64,000 nt of DNA from the NCBI GenBank assembly GCA_963921935.1, contig OY998180.1, positions 196,147,044 to 196,211,043 of the forward strand, written 5' to 3'. Under the pieces are notes generated by a model. That model saw nothing but the letters and a program-made list of their open reading frames with translations, searched no databases and was not told where the DNA came from. Both the position numbers and the translations under genes were made by a program. This DNA is from Galeruca laticollis (taxonomy: Eukaryota > Arthropoda > Insecta > Coleoptera > Chrysomelidae). Shown piece by piece: positions 10,109-25,100 of the stretch (position 1 is its first letter; each line of letters starts with the position of its first letter).

Positions 10109-13100
10109 CTGGAACAAAATTCCCAATATGCACATGAAAGCATTTTTCAGTTAATTATATTCTACGTCGGTGGTTTCCAAACTTTCTGCACTAACGCCCC
10201 CCTTATAAAGTCTTACATCTGCCGCCAAACTCTTTGAAAAAATGTATAAATAATTTCTTTACTGAAAAAATATCATGAATCAAGAAAAATGAAATAGAAA
10301 TAATAGTCAGTTGACAATAATTTATTTAAAAAACAATATTGTCTATTTTACAGGAACAATTCTATTATCAACTAAAAACCAGCTTAATGTGAAGATTTTT
10401 TTTCCAAGAGTTCAAATATTATATCAGAAGATGGGAAATACAGGAAAGAACAGCAGGGGGTAGACTGTTTAATAGAATAAAAAATACATTCCTCAGGAAA
10501 AGAGAAGTACCAAAGAAACACAAGTTTATAAAAAAGTAGTACTTAGTTATGGTGAAGAAACGCGGGAAAAGAAAGATAAGCTAAAATAAAATCTAAATAA
10601 GTGGAGAGAGCTGAAGAAGAATATCAACATACACAACTCCATTAAACAACCCCCACCTATAAGTGTACAGTGTCTAAGTTATAATGAAGATAAAGGCACA
10701 CTTTATTTCGTTTCCACTATTAATCGTGCTTGATATTTTGATGACAGCTAATGTCGAAAATCTTGTTTCGCACATATATGAAGTTTCAAGAAAGAGGTAA
10801 GAGAATTTTTATAGCATGATATTCCTTGCTTACTTCGAACCACAATTTTCTCGGATAATTCGGACTGAATTGATCTTTAAAGTGTAGGTGAAGTTGGGCA
10901 TGTTCAACTTTTGGTAGCAGGCAGCGGCAACCAATGAGAAAGTTGCACATATCTTAAATATCTTTGAAAACTTGTGAATGCCACTGTGAATAATTTGAAA
11001 ACAATAACAATTATTTCAAGTGCGTAATCAATTATTCCAATACATACGCCGCGCCGACAGGCTAGAAATAGATGTATCCTTGTCCTGACGTCATCTGCCG
11101 GACGCGTGTGTCTGAGCAGAGAAAATTTTATTGTATGGTATGGTCTTGACCCAGTCATATCACATTTTATTAAAAATTGTTACCATACTCTGCAGCCTGG
11201 TATGGTCTTATATTTTCGTTTGTGTGGGTACCTACATATAAGTTATCATTAATCATAATAACTGTTTGTATAGCTTGTATTATATTTGGTTACTTTGGTG
11301 GAATCTTTCTACAGGGTTATAAGTATGGCCGATCCGGGCATCCAGCAAGTCCGAAGTAACAATTTGCCCAAAATAGACTCACTTGTTAATGAACTTTATT
11401 GGAGCGAATCCGAACTTTATTAGTGATAAAATTAAGGAAATAAAAGTTGCCAGGTACGTTCTCAAACTATTAGATGCAGACAGTGCAGAACATTTCCTCT
11501 GATATCTCCCGAACAATGCAACGTATTCAGCTGAAATTTAGCACAGTAATTGTTGACTGGATGTACAAGGTTCGTTTTGTTTTTTATTAACCCTTGACTG
11601 GTATCGTCATATTTATTTGCGTAACTGATATAGTCGGGTCAAATTGGACCCAAGGCTTTTTAAGAATAATAAAGCAAGTAAATGAATGTTCACTTTGAAA
11701 TTTTTATTTTTGACATTGTTTCCAACAGGTTCTTAAATATTTTCAAGTATTTATAAGAAATCATATTGATATAAGCCCTTAAATTATAAAAATACGTTCT
11801 AAATTGACGTTGAAATACAAATTCCACAATTCAAAGGCAAATGTCAATTTTTTTTAACAATTAACTTTATTTTCACTTACATATTTATATAAACACACAA
11901 ATTTTTTCCAAATTATAAAAGTATGAGTAAAGGTGCAATAATGTTTGTGGCACCTATTAATCACAGTTTACAATTTTTGCATAGCAAAGTAGCTGTACTG
12001 TGAGGCTTACACACATGAGTTTTACACATATCACAAATTGCAGGATATTTACTGTCATTATTTGTAGGGCATATATGTAACACCATAGTCTATAAAGATA
12101 TGATTAAACTGAGGAAACCGTAATTTCTGTACAATGTGAAGCTCCTTTATCTATGTTCTCGAGGCGCCGGTGAATTAGAGTACATGTTTGTTAAATATCA
12201 TGCCAATATAAACACCCCCAAAAGACTACACACCTACTTACGCAAGCAAGCGTCTAACCGAAAAATACCAAATGTGTACTATAGTGAATTGGTACCGCGA
12301 AACACGAAAGCGAGCGTCCGGCAGTTGACGTGCAAACTTGAACCTTATATTTCTCCGTTATTTTAAAACAGATTTTAATTTTGTAAACGCTGCTTTAATC
12401 AGTAAATTTCGATCTATTTAAATAGTAAATAACAAAAAACATTCAACTTCCTTATTGATGACAAAGAGGTGGTCACTAGGCGCGTTTCTGGACATAAAGG
12501 GGACATTCAACAACTTCACTAATGAATGCAGTGACGCGTAGGAACATTCCGCACACCATATGCTACTGGATTGAGGCCAGCCTAAGAGATAGAATCATCA
12601 TATCCACCCTGCACGAGGACACAGTAGAAGCAAAAGTGGGAAGGGGCTGCCCATATTGAGGCGTTCTATCGCCACTATACTGGGTGGTCCTAGTCGACGA
12701 TCTCCTGGCAAAAATGGCCAAGGAGAGATTTCACTGCCTTGGTATGCGGATGACATAGTGCTAGTAATAAGAGGCAGGAACCTAGGATATGTTTCAGAAA
12801 AACGCAAAACACACTGAACAAATGAGACAAATGGTGCAGGGAGGAAGGTTAATCCACAGAAAACCGTCATTGTCCCCCTCACAAGAAAAAGAGCACTGAT
12901 ATGGCTCAGATGCCCTAAGCTCAACAACGTGAAAATCCCCTTCTCAAAAGAGGTCAATTACTTGGGAGTGCCTTTTGACCGGAGGTCCATACCTTAATAA
13001 GGTGATCCAAAAGGCAAAAGTTACCCTTGGAAGATGCAGGAGGCTTTGTGGAAAAACCTAGGGATTAAACCCAAAGATGAACCTATGGCTATATAAAATG

Positions 13101-16100
13101 GTAATAAAACCTATGATAACTTATGATTTGGTTGCCTGGGGCGCAAAGATCACGCAGACCGTAGCAATCACACAACTTCAAAGTGCGCAAAGCCTGGCAT
13201 GAAAACAACCCCAATTGCAGCCCTAGAGGTGCTGCTAAATATGTCGCTTCTACATATCCACATACAAGAAGTAGAGACGGTATTGTACAGACGCAACCAA
13301 GGCCCAATTATAGAACACCAAAGGGCCATGTTAACGCATATAAAATTAAGGATTTTTTTGGTGAACCTTGCAACGTCGTATTCAATGGGTAGTGTTTTTG
13401 TTCGACTTTCCTCACATTCTGTAATGTTTTTGGTTGTGAAAGATTATCAAATATAGTTTAAATAATTCAGAATACAGTATGGTACGAATAATTGTAGGCT
13501 GCAGGCGTATTGCTGGTTTGATCACGTCTATGTAATATTATTATTATTCGTTGAGAAAATTATTATTTTATTAAAACAATGAAAAACTCCAAGTCAAAAT
13601 ATCACAGATTTATTTTATATATAAGTGCTGAGCAACTAGTTTCGGCCCTACAATTGTTTACAATTTTATTCACTCTTTTAAGTTAAATACTACTGTCATA
13701 ATCTTCTTTTTTATCTTTTGACTAGACTACTACTTTTAGTTTATTGACTATTCTTCTTTTCTCACAGAGTAAAGAAGAAAAATTTTTGTTTACGCTAACT
13801 TTATCACAATTTTTATCGTTAGCTTTTATTTAGGGGGTAACATGCGTCTATAGCTGTTGCGCTTTCCAGTAACATAAATTACATCCTTCCTTTCATCGGC
13901 GCTATGTGTGGATGTTTGTTGCCCCACTAATAATTACCATCATTTAGGTAAGATGATTGATTAATGTTTTCTTCCTTACCAAAACATTACTTTGTAGCCT
14001 GAAGATGGCCAGTTAGGGCCGAAACTAGTTGCTCAGCACTTATATATAAAATAAATCTGTGATATTTTGACTTGGAGTTTTTCATTGTTTTAATACTAGT
14101 CACATTTGAGGTATGGATGAGATATTACTTTTATTATTTTATTGTTACACACAGAGAACCATAATTTGGTCTGTACAAGTTGGATAAATGGAATGGAAAT
14201 ATGTAGATGGTTAAATGGCTATTTAGTTGGAACTTTGATGCCGGTCGGTCACCTTGGAATTTTTCTGTGGCTGATGATTTGTTGGAAATTTTGAGTTGAA
14301 GAGATAGCGACCGGCGTTTGATGATAACGCAACACCGGCAGATTGAATTATTGGAAATTGGTAAACTGTTGAAGTGCAGTTAAAGTATTTGGTGAATCAT
14401 CTGATATCCTTTTATATATTTTTTCCTTATTACCGCTAATGAAAAAATTATTTGCGCAAGTTTTTTTCTTGTTTGGTTTAAATTGATACTCTAACTAATT
14501 TTAATTTGTAACTATGATGGATGAGAACATTAAAATTTTGAATAGAAAACGAGGTGCTGTGAAAACTAAATTAACGAGTTTTCGTAAATTTCTAGAAACA
14601 TTTGATGACAAAGATAAAGTCGATAAATCACTTAATATTGAACTAAAAACTAGAATCGCTAGAATTGATTCATTATTCAACAAGTTTGAGGAAATAAATA
14701 ATGAAATTTTGGTAGTTGAGGAGCATTCTGAAGCGGCGGTAAAGGAACAAGAAAAATTTGAATCTGAATTTTATTGCTAAAGCTGTTGTATTGATCTCAG
14801 TTTTCTTGTAAATTTGATGTGGAATATGCAAATAGTAACCATGGGTCAAGCAACAAAGATTCAGCATTTGTCACGCAGTTGCCTGCTATACCAATACCAA
14901 CTTTTTCAGGAAAAGTAGAACATTGGTTGGAATTTAAAGATATGTTTCAGTCTCTAGTACACGAAAACGAACCAGTGTCTAATGTTAAAAAATTTCATTT
15001 CCTGAAAAAGGCAGTACAGGGTGAGGCATTAAAATTGGTTCAGTCTAGACAAATTACAAGTGAAAATTATACCATTGTTTGGCAACTATTATGTGACAGG
15101 TTTAATGATTTACCAATATTAGTTGAATATCATTAAGATGCATTATTAAATAAATCAGCTGTTCAACGGAAATCTGCTTCTGATTTGTTGCATATGTCTA
15201 ACACACTTACCGAAACTTTATATCACCTAGAAAAATTGGGAGTACCAGTTGAGTCCTGGGATCCATTCTCAATACATCTGTTAGTTAAAAAATTAGATGA
15301 AAATTCATTTTTGAAATGGGAGAAGAGACCCAAGGGTCAACTAGCCACAATAGATCTATTTAAAGATTTTTTATGTAAAAGGGTGGATAATTTAAAAAAT
15401 ATAGAACGAAAAAAAAAGTCAGAATTCAAACTCTAAACAAAAAAGGATTTAAAATTCTTTAATAAAGTTCATAAGAGTTTGGTATCAACAGATTCCTCTA
15501 ATTGTGTTATTTGTAAAAATAGTTGAGTGTCAAAAGTATTTAAAAATGAAAACTTATAGTAGATCCGATTTAGCAAAAAGGTTGGGTTTATGTCTAAATT
15601 GTCTTAAAAAAGTGGATCATATAAGTAAATGATGTGACGCTCCTGATTGTAATAAATGTGGTAAATTACATCATTCTTTACTCCATTACGAAACTCGACA
15701 GCAGAATAATGGTACAGGTCAAAGTGAAGACCCTGGTATTGGTGAATTAAGTGATCAGGGTAATCTTCAAGTAACATCTCTTTTCCTGAATAATGAGGAA
15801 GAGGCACAGGGCGAAGTCTTTTTATCAACAGCCTTGATAAGAGTTAGAGATAGAGCAGGAGAATGGCATACGTGTAGAGCATTACTTGTCAGTGGTTCAC
15901 AACCAAATTTGGTAACGAGGGATCTGGAGACAAATTACAGATAAGTACTTCAAAAATTGATGTGTAAATCAGTGGTGTAGGTAACACATTATCAAAGATA
16001 GGTCAAAGATGTTTGGGTTTGGTTAATTTAAAATCTAATTATAAGGATTTTGACAGCACGGTTTCTTATCTGGTGATTGATAAAATTACTGGGTTAACTC

Positions 16101-19100
16101 CAAGTCATTATGTGCCTGTTTCTGATTTAGTTGTTCCTCGAAGGCTAAGATTAGCGAATCCTAATTTTAATAAGCCCCAAAGGGCGGATTTGCTGTTGGG
16201 AGCAAATATTTTTTATAACTTATTATGCACGGGACAAGTTAGTCTAGGACAAAATCAGCTGATGTTATAGGAATCTAAACTGGGTTGGTTGATAACAGGT
16301 TCATTAGTTGTCTCAGAGGCTGGTGACAATTTTTTTTACTGGATTAGTAAGTCTTCAAGATCAGTTAAGAAGTTTTTGGGAGATAGATGAAATTTCTGTA
16401 GATAATCAAAATCATTCGATTGAAAAAGATTTTCAAGGAATCAACTATCAGGGGTGAGGATGGAAAATTTATTGTAAGTTTGCCTTTGAAAGGTTCGATT
16501 TCAAAGCTAGGTAATTCTTATGATTGATTTCAGCACTGGAGAAAAAAATAAAGAAGAATCCAGTTATGAAAAAAATGTATAAGGACTTTATGGAAGAATA
16601 TCATCACCTTGGACATATGTCATTAGTAAATTAGAGGCAAGATGGTGTTTCTTTTTACTTGCCTCACCATGGGGTGCTAAAAGATGGTAGTGAGACTACA
16701 AAATTGAGAGTGGTCTTTGATGGGAGCGCTAAGAGTGATACAGGTGTATCTATAAACGACCTGCAGTGTAATGGACCCAAACAGCAGGATGACTTGTTAG
16801 GTATTTTGATCATCAAATTGTAGTTTGCGGAGATGTTGAGAAGATGTATCGCATGGTTTGGATTGCTCCTGATCAACACAAGATGCAAAAAATCGTTTGG
16901 GAGATTTTCATCAGGAGATCCTATACAAGAGTGGACTCCAAATTCAGTCACTTATGGTACCAAGGCTGCGCCATATCTCGCTATTAGGTGTCTCAGACAG
17001 TTAGCTGTAGACAGTACTGAAACACATCCAGAGGCATCAAAGGTAATATTGAGGGACTTCTATGTAGATGATTTATTGACAGGAGCAGAGAATCCCACAT
17101 CAGCTGTGGGTCTGTGTCAAGCAGTGGCTACTATCCTAAGTTCTAGTGGCATGAACTTAAGAAAATGGGTGTCAAATGATATAGAGGTTCAGAAAAATCT
17201 AAATAATGAGAATTGAAAGGTTAAACAGTTGGAATTTGGTGAAAAAGATAAGAGTAAAACATTAGGTTTATGGTGACGTTTTCAAGAGGACAATTTAAAA
17301 ATTTTGGCTGAATTTTCTGATCATAATGTTAGGGTGTCGGAACGATCAATTTTGTTTGATATTTCAAAAATCTTTGATCCATTAGGTTTGGTCTCTTCAA
17401 CTGTAATATTAGCTAAAATATTGACTCAACTTTGGCTAGAAAAGTTAAACTGGGATGAGCATTTGCCTCTTAATTTAAGAACAGAATGGGAAAAAATTAA
17501 AACTGGTATGAGTACTCTGAATAATTTAGTAATTCCAAGAAAAGTGATTATCGCTGAAAGCAGACATTTAGAAAACCATGGTTTCTGTGATGCTTCAATG
17601 CAAGCATATGGAGCCTGCATATACGTGAGAAGTGTATCTATTACTGGACATGTTACTACAGTCTTGTTATGTTCTACAACAAGAGTTAGTCCACTTATGA
17701 AGTTAACGATTCCCAGGTTAGAGTTATGTGGTGCATTAGTTTTAGCGGAACTGCTTAATAAAGTAAAACAATCTTTCACGGCTGAAGTAACTGGTACATT
17801 TATTTGGTGTGATTCAATGGTGGTTTTAGGTTGGGTTGGTAAACCATCCCATAGCTTACAATTTGTAGGTAAAAGGATATCTAAAATAGAGGAATTGAGC
17901 AGCCTAGTTGACTGGAATTACGTCAGATCGGAAGATAATCCTGTTGATATTCAAGAGGATTGTATCCAACCGCATTAGTTGATTGTTCAAAATGGTGGAA
18001 TGGTCCACATTGGCTAGGACTGGATCAGTCCCAGTGGCCATTATATAAGCCAGAGATTTTGGAAGAACTCCATGAAATGAAGGTTCAATTGATCACACGT
18101 CTTTCAAAGGATAATTTTCCTTGGCATCAATTTAGTAATTTGAATCGGTTGCAAAGAGCGCTGTCCCATTTTTAGATTCGTGAATAAATTCAAAAAGGTC
18201 AAAAATATAGATGTTGAATTTCTTACTTCTGAAGAGTTGGAATTCGCCCATATGACCTTGTTAAAAATTTCTCAAAGAGAATCTTTTAGCCAAATCATCA
18301 CAGATTTGTCTAATAATAAACATGGGATAATGGTGTTCTACAATTGACCCCTGTCTTAGATGATATGGGATTTCTAACAGTCGGTGGTCAACTCCAAATG
18401 GCAAATATTGTTGTCTGCAAAGCATCGATTTAGTTTATTGCTGGTTGAATTTATGCATAAACAGCATGCTCGACCACAATTGTTGTTGTGCTCGTTAAGG
18501 GAAAATTTTTGGATCATAGGGGGGGGAAATTTAGTAAGAAAGATTGTTCGTACTTGCGTTACTTGTTTTAAATCAAATCCTGTTCCTTACCAAGAACGGG
18601 TAAATGGAGCACCACCTTTTTACATAACGGGAGTCGATTATGCGGGACCGCTAACTATTAAAAATAAAGTTGGTCGTTGAGCTAAAACAACTAAATGTTA
18701 TATTTATATTTTTATTTGTTGTGCCACAAAGGCCATACACAATAAAGTGGTTTCAAATTTGAGTTGTGCTATCTTTATTGCGGCCTATAAGAGGTTTGTA
18801 TCAAGAAGGGGTAAACCTTTCAAGATGTTGTCAGACAATGGAACAAATTTTGTTGGAGCAAATGCTGACTGAACTTAAGGAAATGGCTTATTTTCTGAAA
18901 TCACAATCAGATGTGTTAAGTACTGAATTAAATAATGAAGGTATAAATTAGTCATTTATTCCCCCAAACTCCCCTAATTTTGGAGGTCTTTGGGAAGCTG
19001 GGGTTAGGTCTTGTAAAATGCACCTTAAAAGAATTATGGGTAACTTGACATTTTCATTGGAAGAATTATGCACTGTGCTTATGCAAATTGAAGCAGTTTT

Positions 19101-22100
19101 GAATTCCCGACCATTACTACCCTTATCCTCTAATCCTAACGACCTAGACGCACTCATCCCAGCACATTTCTTGATTGGACGACGCCCAACGTCATCACCT
19201 GATCCAGACGTCACTCACATCCCAACTAATAGATTGTTATGATATCAACGTATGCAATCTCTGGTCAAACACTTCTGGAGAAGTTGGTCGAAGAAGTACC
19301 TCTTTGAGCTTCAACTTCGACATAAGTGGAAAAGGGAAGAGAAAACTCTTCAAATTGGAGAATCGTGATTTTAAAGGAAGAAAATCTCCCACCATCTGCA
19401 TGGCGTTGGGAAGAATCATTGACACTTTTGATGGCCCCGATGTTACTGTTCAAGTTGTTTCAATAAAAACAATTAATGGTGCATATAAACGAGCTGTGTC
19501 AAGGGTATGTCCATTGCCAATAACTAATGAAAATATCAATTAACTTTTTGATACAGTGTGCTTGAAAGGAATATTTCAAGACGGCGGCGATGTTAACGCA
19601 TATAAAATTAAGGATTTTTTTGGTGAACCTTTCAACGTCGCATTCAATGGGTAGTGTTTTTGTTCGACTTTCCTCACATTCTGGAATGTTTTTGGTTGTG
19701 AAAGATTATCAAATATCTTTAGTTTAAATAATTCAGAATTCAGTATGGTACGAATAGTTGTAGACTGCAGACGTGTTGTCTGGTTTGATACCGTGTATGT
19801 AATATTATTATTATTCAAACAACTCCGATCTTCATCTTCAGCAGGCACTTTTGGTTTGCCAAAGACTGGAAGGAAGGCCCTCCAATTAAAGCAGACCAGA
19901 TCTGGTATACTGATGGCTCCAATACCAACAAGGGGGTTGAAGCTGGTATCTACCGAGTCATACTGAGAGTGAGATTATCCATAAGCCTCGGAGATCACGC
20001 CACGGTGTTTCAGACGGAAATCGCCGCAATAATGCACTGTGTCATGCTGATAAAGCAAAAAAAAGTCAAGAGTAAAAATGTTGTTATTTACTCTGACAGC
20101 CAAGCGGCCCCAAAGGCAATCAGATCCCAGAAGATCAGTTCCAAACTGGTCAGGGACTGTATACTCGCCCTAGAGAAAGTGGGCTTGTCAAACAAACTTA
20201 CTATAGCCTGGGTACCATGCCATAAAGGCCAGCTAGGAAATGAGGGGGCCGACAACCTAGCCAAAGCAAGCTGAGCCATAGAGATGATAGGCCCAGAACC
20301 ATTCTGTGGAATCTGGATAGACAGAGTTTCAGAGCTGGTGGCTGCAAACACAAGGACAATGGCAGGCAAAGCAGCTGAAAAGTCGTAAGGATAGTGGTAG
20401 GTCAACTAATGGGGCATTGTAGACTCAACAAGCAACTGGAGAGAATCAACAAGCACATGAAGAGTACGAGCCTTTGTAGGTTACATGGAGGCGAAAGAAA
20501 CTATCATACATGTATGGTGTCATTGTGAAGCACTATGCAAGCTTAGGTTTGCAAGGCTGGGAGAGGAAAAGCCCAAACCGGCAAACTATTTGGAGTGGCC
20601 AGTGCCACAGTTGTGGTGTCTAATCAAAAGGACGGGCCTAGACAGCACACTCTAAGGTCAGATAGGAGAAACCACAATGAATCTGACAGGGTTGCAGTGG
20701 TAGAGGACGCTTTGACGCCATCCCCATTCAAATAAATATAGTATTTTCAAATAGTTTCGGTAATGTATTTTTAAAAGGACAGTAGTACGAAGCACTACTA
20801 CAAGTTTGCATTTTTAGGAATCTGTTGAAATAACGGAGAACTTTTATTGACAATCTGAGCGATAATTAGGCTAAACAATGATGATGTAAGATGATAATGT
20901 ACTAGACGGTAATCATGTAGAAGACGATACAGATATGCCACTTGCAGCATTGTGACCCCCCGCAAATATCTGCTGCTACAAAAGCTATTCCGCAAAAAGT
21001 TATCTGTAAAATGGATAGTAGGCAATCTACACCATGACGATACTGGAAACCACAAATAGAAACTAAACTGAAGCGTTCACCCTTAGAACTCTTTAGCTTG
21101 TTTCTTGAATTTTAGTATCTATCGTGTATCAATTGAAGGGAAAGAATGGAACTTTCCACTACTGGCACATGGTATTGACATGGCAATTGAACTGAGAAGG
21201 AAATCTGGATCAGCTCGAATTTAGAAGACATACAGCTTGCAATATTCTAGAAACTGACAAGAAAGGCACTCAAGAGACTACAGCACAAACAATTGGATTG
21301 TTTATCACGAAAAGCCATCTCGTTGTGAATATTGCAAGAAAAAAAGTTCAATTTACATGTGGAAAATGCGATATACCTTTGCAGTGAAGAATGCTTCAAA
21401 AATTTACATACAATGTAAATTTAAATATTAAACTAAATCTAGATATATATAGTGATTTGAATATGTTTCTATTACTAATGTCCTTTTAAAAGAACATGAC
21501 GTATTTTGACATATAATAATTTATGCTTTTTTAGACTTCAGTAGATCGAATTGACCAATATTATTCCAAAAACCGAAAAATAATATCTGGGTTAAAATGA
21601 AAAATCGATAACAGATGAAAGAGATACTAAACGAACTGAAATCTTCAGACATATTAAATCAAAAATTCAATGAAAAACAAAAAATAGGAGTGGTAAAACA
21701 AAAATGCCCGACAAAAACTCATCATAGATACAGGAGTTAAAAGAAATAACTTTAAAAAATGGGCGAGAAGCTTGAAACCAAAAAACAGAGAATATTATGA
21801 AAACTAAGAAAAGTTACAACTGAAGTAAAAGAAGTGAAAGTAAAATTATGGACAAAATTGTGATACAAAATTACATATTTTCGGTTTTTTGACAAACATT
21901 ACCTGTCGCATAATTTCATATACTTCCGGAGGACATCCTTCCGGGGCTTCCATTTTGTAACCTTTTTCCACATGTTTCACCACATCCGCCAATGGCTAAA
22001 AAGTTAATTGTTCAGTTATTTCAGAAATAACAAATTTTAATTATACTTACTATCCTAGGATAAGGAACTCTACCAAATGAATATATTTCCCATAAAAGGA

Positions 22101-25100
22101 TACCGAAACTCCACATGTCCGATTTATTTGAGAATTTCTAAAAAATAAATCATAAAATTATTCTCATGCACAGACATTTTAACTATAGATAGAGCAAACA
22201 ATAAGTATAAGATACTGATTTGAAAAGATTTTCGTTAACATAGAATTGCATTTTATATCTCCATATACATATATTAAATCGACCTCCGCCTTATTCTTGG
22301 ACATTAAAGGAGCCTACGACAATGTAAATTTGGAAATTTTATCTACAAAAATATGTCATCTGGACATTCCAATCACACTAGCTAAACATATATTTAACCT
22401 CTACTCTAACAGGAAGATAGCTATAAAAATAAACAACGAAATATCTGACACCAGGGAAACATCGATCGGTTTACCACAAGGAAGCATTTTAAGTCCTTTA
22501 TTGTATATAATATATATACACATGATTTGCAAACAATAATACCTAAGGAAATAAATATCCTTCAATATGCAGACATCGTACTGTATTCGCAAAACCAAAT
22601 TATTCCAGTGTCACGCCCAACTCTCTAAAGCAATGCAGACGGTATATTCGTGGACAGAAAAAAACGGATTGACAATATCAGAATCCAAATCGGCATCCGT
22701 CACCTTTACAAGGAAAAGATATACTCATCCTAAGAGTATACAACTTTCACATTATACGATACATCACAAAACTAGTTTCAAATATTTAGGTGTAATTTTA
22801 GACAGTAAGCTAAACTGGAAAGAACATATCCATTATATTCAGGCAAGAACAGAAAACGCTGTAAATGTACTTAAGACTTTTAGCAAACATAACTGGGGTT
22901 CCGATCCAAATATAATATTGCTGTTCTACAGAAGCCTAATACGATCAATTATAGATTATGGATCATTATTTTACGCTACAGCTGCAGATATGAGTATAGG
23001 ATATATGCCAAGCACCCCTATTACTGTCCTGGAAATAGAGACATGTGAGCCTCCACTGCGCTTAAGAAGACAATTCCTAAGTGACATATTTGTCTTTAAA
23101 TCAAGAGCCAAACAAGCAAATGTAATTAACAAAATCAGCTTACTAACAAACCTTGGTCTCACAACAAAATACTGGGAAAAGAAAAAGTTACCAATACTTG
23201 TAGAAAGCTTCATATGTTCAGCACACTACATATCAAATATAAAAGTAATAGATAAAATCCCAATATGGATTACACAGTACAAAGCTCTTTTCACCCCTTT
23301 AAAAATTCATATCAGTAATATCCTAAGCACCAAGAATCCAATTGTTATAAGAAACTTATTTACACAAGAAATAAATACAACATGGAAACAATATCAGCAT
23401 ATTTTTACAGATGGATCGAAAATATATGGAAAAGTAGGTTGCGCTGTTCTGTACCCTGAAAAGAACATTAAACAAACATTTTGTCTAGATCAATTAATGT
23501 CTATTTATACTGCAGAACTAATAGCTATAAAACAAGCATTATTACTATGTTTAGAGCAATCCGAAAATAAATTTGTTATATTTACAGATAGCAAAAGTGC
23601 CTTAGAATCCTTAAAAAAGTTTAAATCAATGCAAACTCTCACCACATAATTTTAGAAATTCTTGAGCTCAATTTTAAAGCAGTTACTACAAGAAAAGACA
23701 TTCATTTTACATGGGTTAAGGCACATGCTAGAATTTCACATAACGAAGAAGTGGACCGCATAGCAAAAGAAGCTGCGGAATCTGGGCTTATCATTGAAGA
23801 AAAAATTCCTGTCTCTGATATGTATACAATTCTGAAACAGAACCTAAGACAAAATTGGCAACAAGCTTATTCACTAAGCGATAAAGGCAAATATTATATG
23901 GCCACACAACCAACAGTAAGAAAAAATCCATGGTTTATTAATAAATCAAATAGACAATTAATCAGAACAATCTGCCGGCTGAGAAGTAATCATGCCCTTT
24001 ATCCATCATACAGGAAAAAAATTGGTTTATTAGATAACGAATTCTGCTTATGTGATGAAATCGCTGATTCGCAACATATTATATTGGAATGTCCACTCCA
24101 AATTATAGAAATTAACAAGTTATACCAACAACTTATTATACAACAAGTACAATTTCCAATAAACTTAACAAATCTACTGACACTGGAGGATAATTCAATA
24201 TATAATATTTTATATCATTATATAAAAACTACTAACACAACTCTGTAAGCGGTCAAGCAAACTTTACTTAAAAGATGTACACCTGAGATGAAAAAAAAAG
24301 AAAAGAAGGGAAAAAAATGGAAAAAAAATAAAAAAAGAAGGGAAAAAATTAAAGGAAAGGTGGAAAAAAAAGGAGAAAAAAAAGAAAGAAAAAAAAAAGA
24401 ATGATCAGGTTCTCTAACTAATCACTAACAATATTGTACAACCAACAAATGCATGTCAAACATTATCAACAAACGATAACATAATTAAAGCAAAACAAAA
24501 TCGAGAAACCGTATCACATTGATCACATAAAACAATTGACTGGTCTGTTGGCTTGATCCAGTGCCATCTACTCAGAGAAAAAAAAATACATATATTTGTC
24601 ATTAGTCAGAGAAATATGTACCAAATATTGCATTATTTACACAGTTTAGTTAAAAAAGGGAATAACAAAATAGCCTAATCTTTGCCTGACGTTAGCATAA
24701 TGTCATTTTCTTAATAAAATAAATACTTTTAATACATAAATCAGAAGCTAAGTAAGAATATAATTTTTCTTCATACGAAAGTACATACTTTTGGCTTCAA
24801 TTGTGATGCAGAAAGCGTAACATTTCTGCACTGATAGAGACGGCCTAAGTACATACTTTCGGCTTTAACTGTGAGACAGAAAGACATTTATAGTAGACAC
24901 GCATAGTGTAATATACTATTAATTGTTAATTTACGTTTTGTTTGAGAGCTTCAGGTGCAGTCCATTTAATGGGCAATTTAGCTGACTCAGATGTAGCATT
25001 CTTTTCATTTCTAGCCAAGCCAAAATCAGATACTTTCGCTCTACCATTCTCAGCTATCAATACATTCCTGGCAGCCAAATCTCTGTGTACAACATGCATC

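Larger units (their letters stand above)
13330..19816 (+). mobile_element. BEL/Pao LTR retrotransposon, degenerate, inserted in a non-LTR element
   Basis: Two copies of about 220 bases beginning TGTTAACGCATATAAAATTA flank gag, protease, RT, RNase H and integrase remnants, in BEL/Pao order. A GGCGGCGA purine-containing stretch precedes the 3' LTR. The interior has many stops and frameshifts, so it is inactive. It sits in the last Csk intron, antisense to Csk. The two LTRs have clearly diverged by point changes and small indels, so the insertion is not recent. No clean target duplication is visible: GGCCA lies on the left and AAACA on the right. Confidence 0.88.

Noticed and set aside
12136..12366. 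76-codon CpG-rich forward frame as a gene
   Set aside because: No recognisable domain; high CpG alone is not evidence, and repeats surround it.
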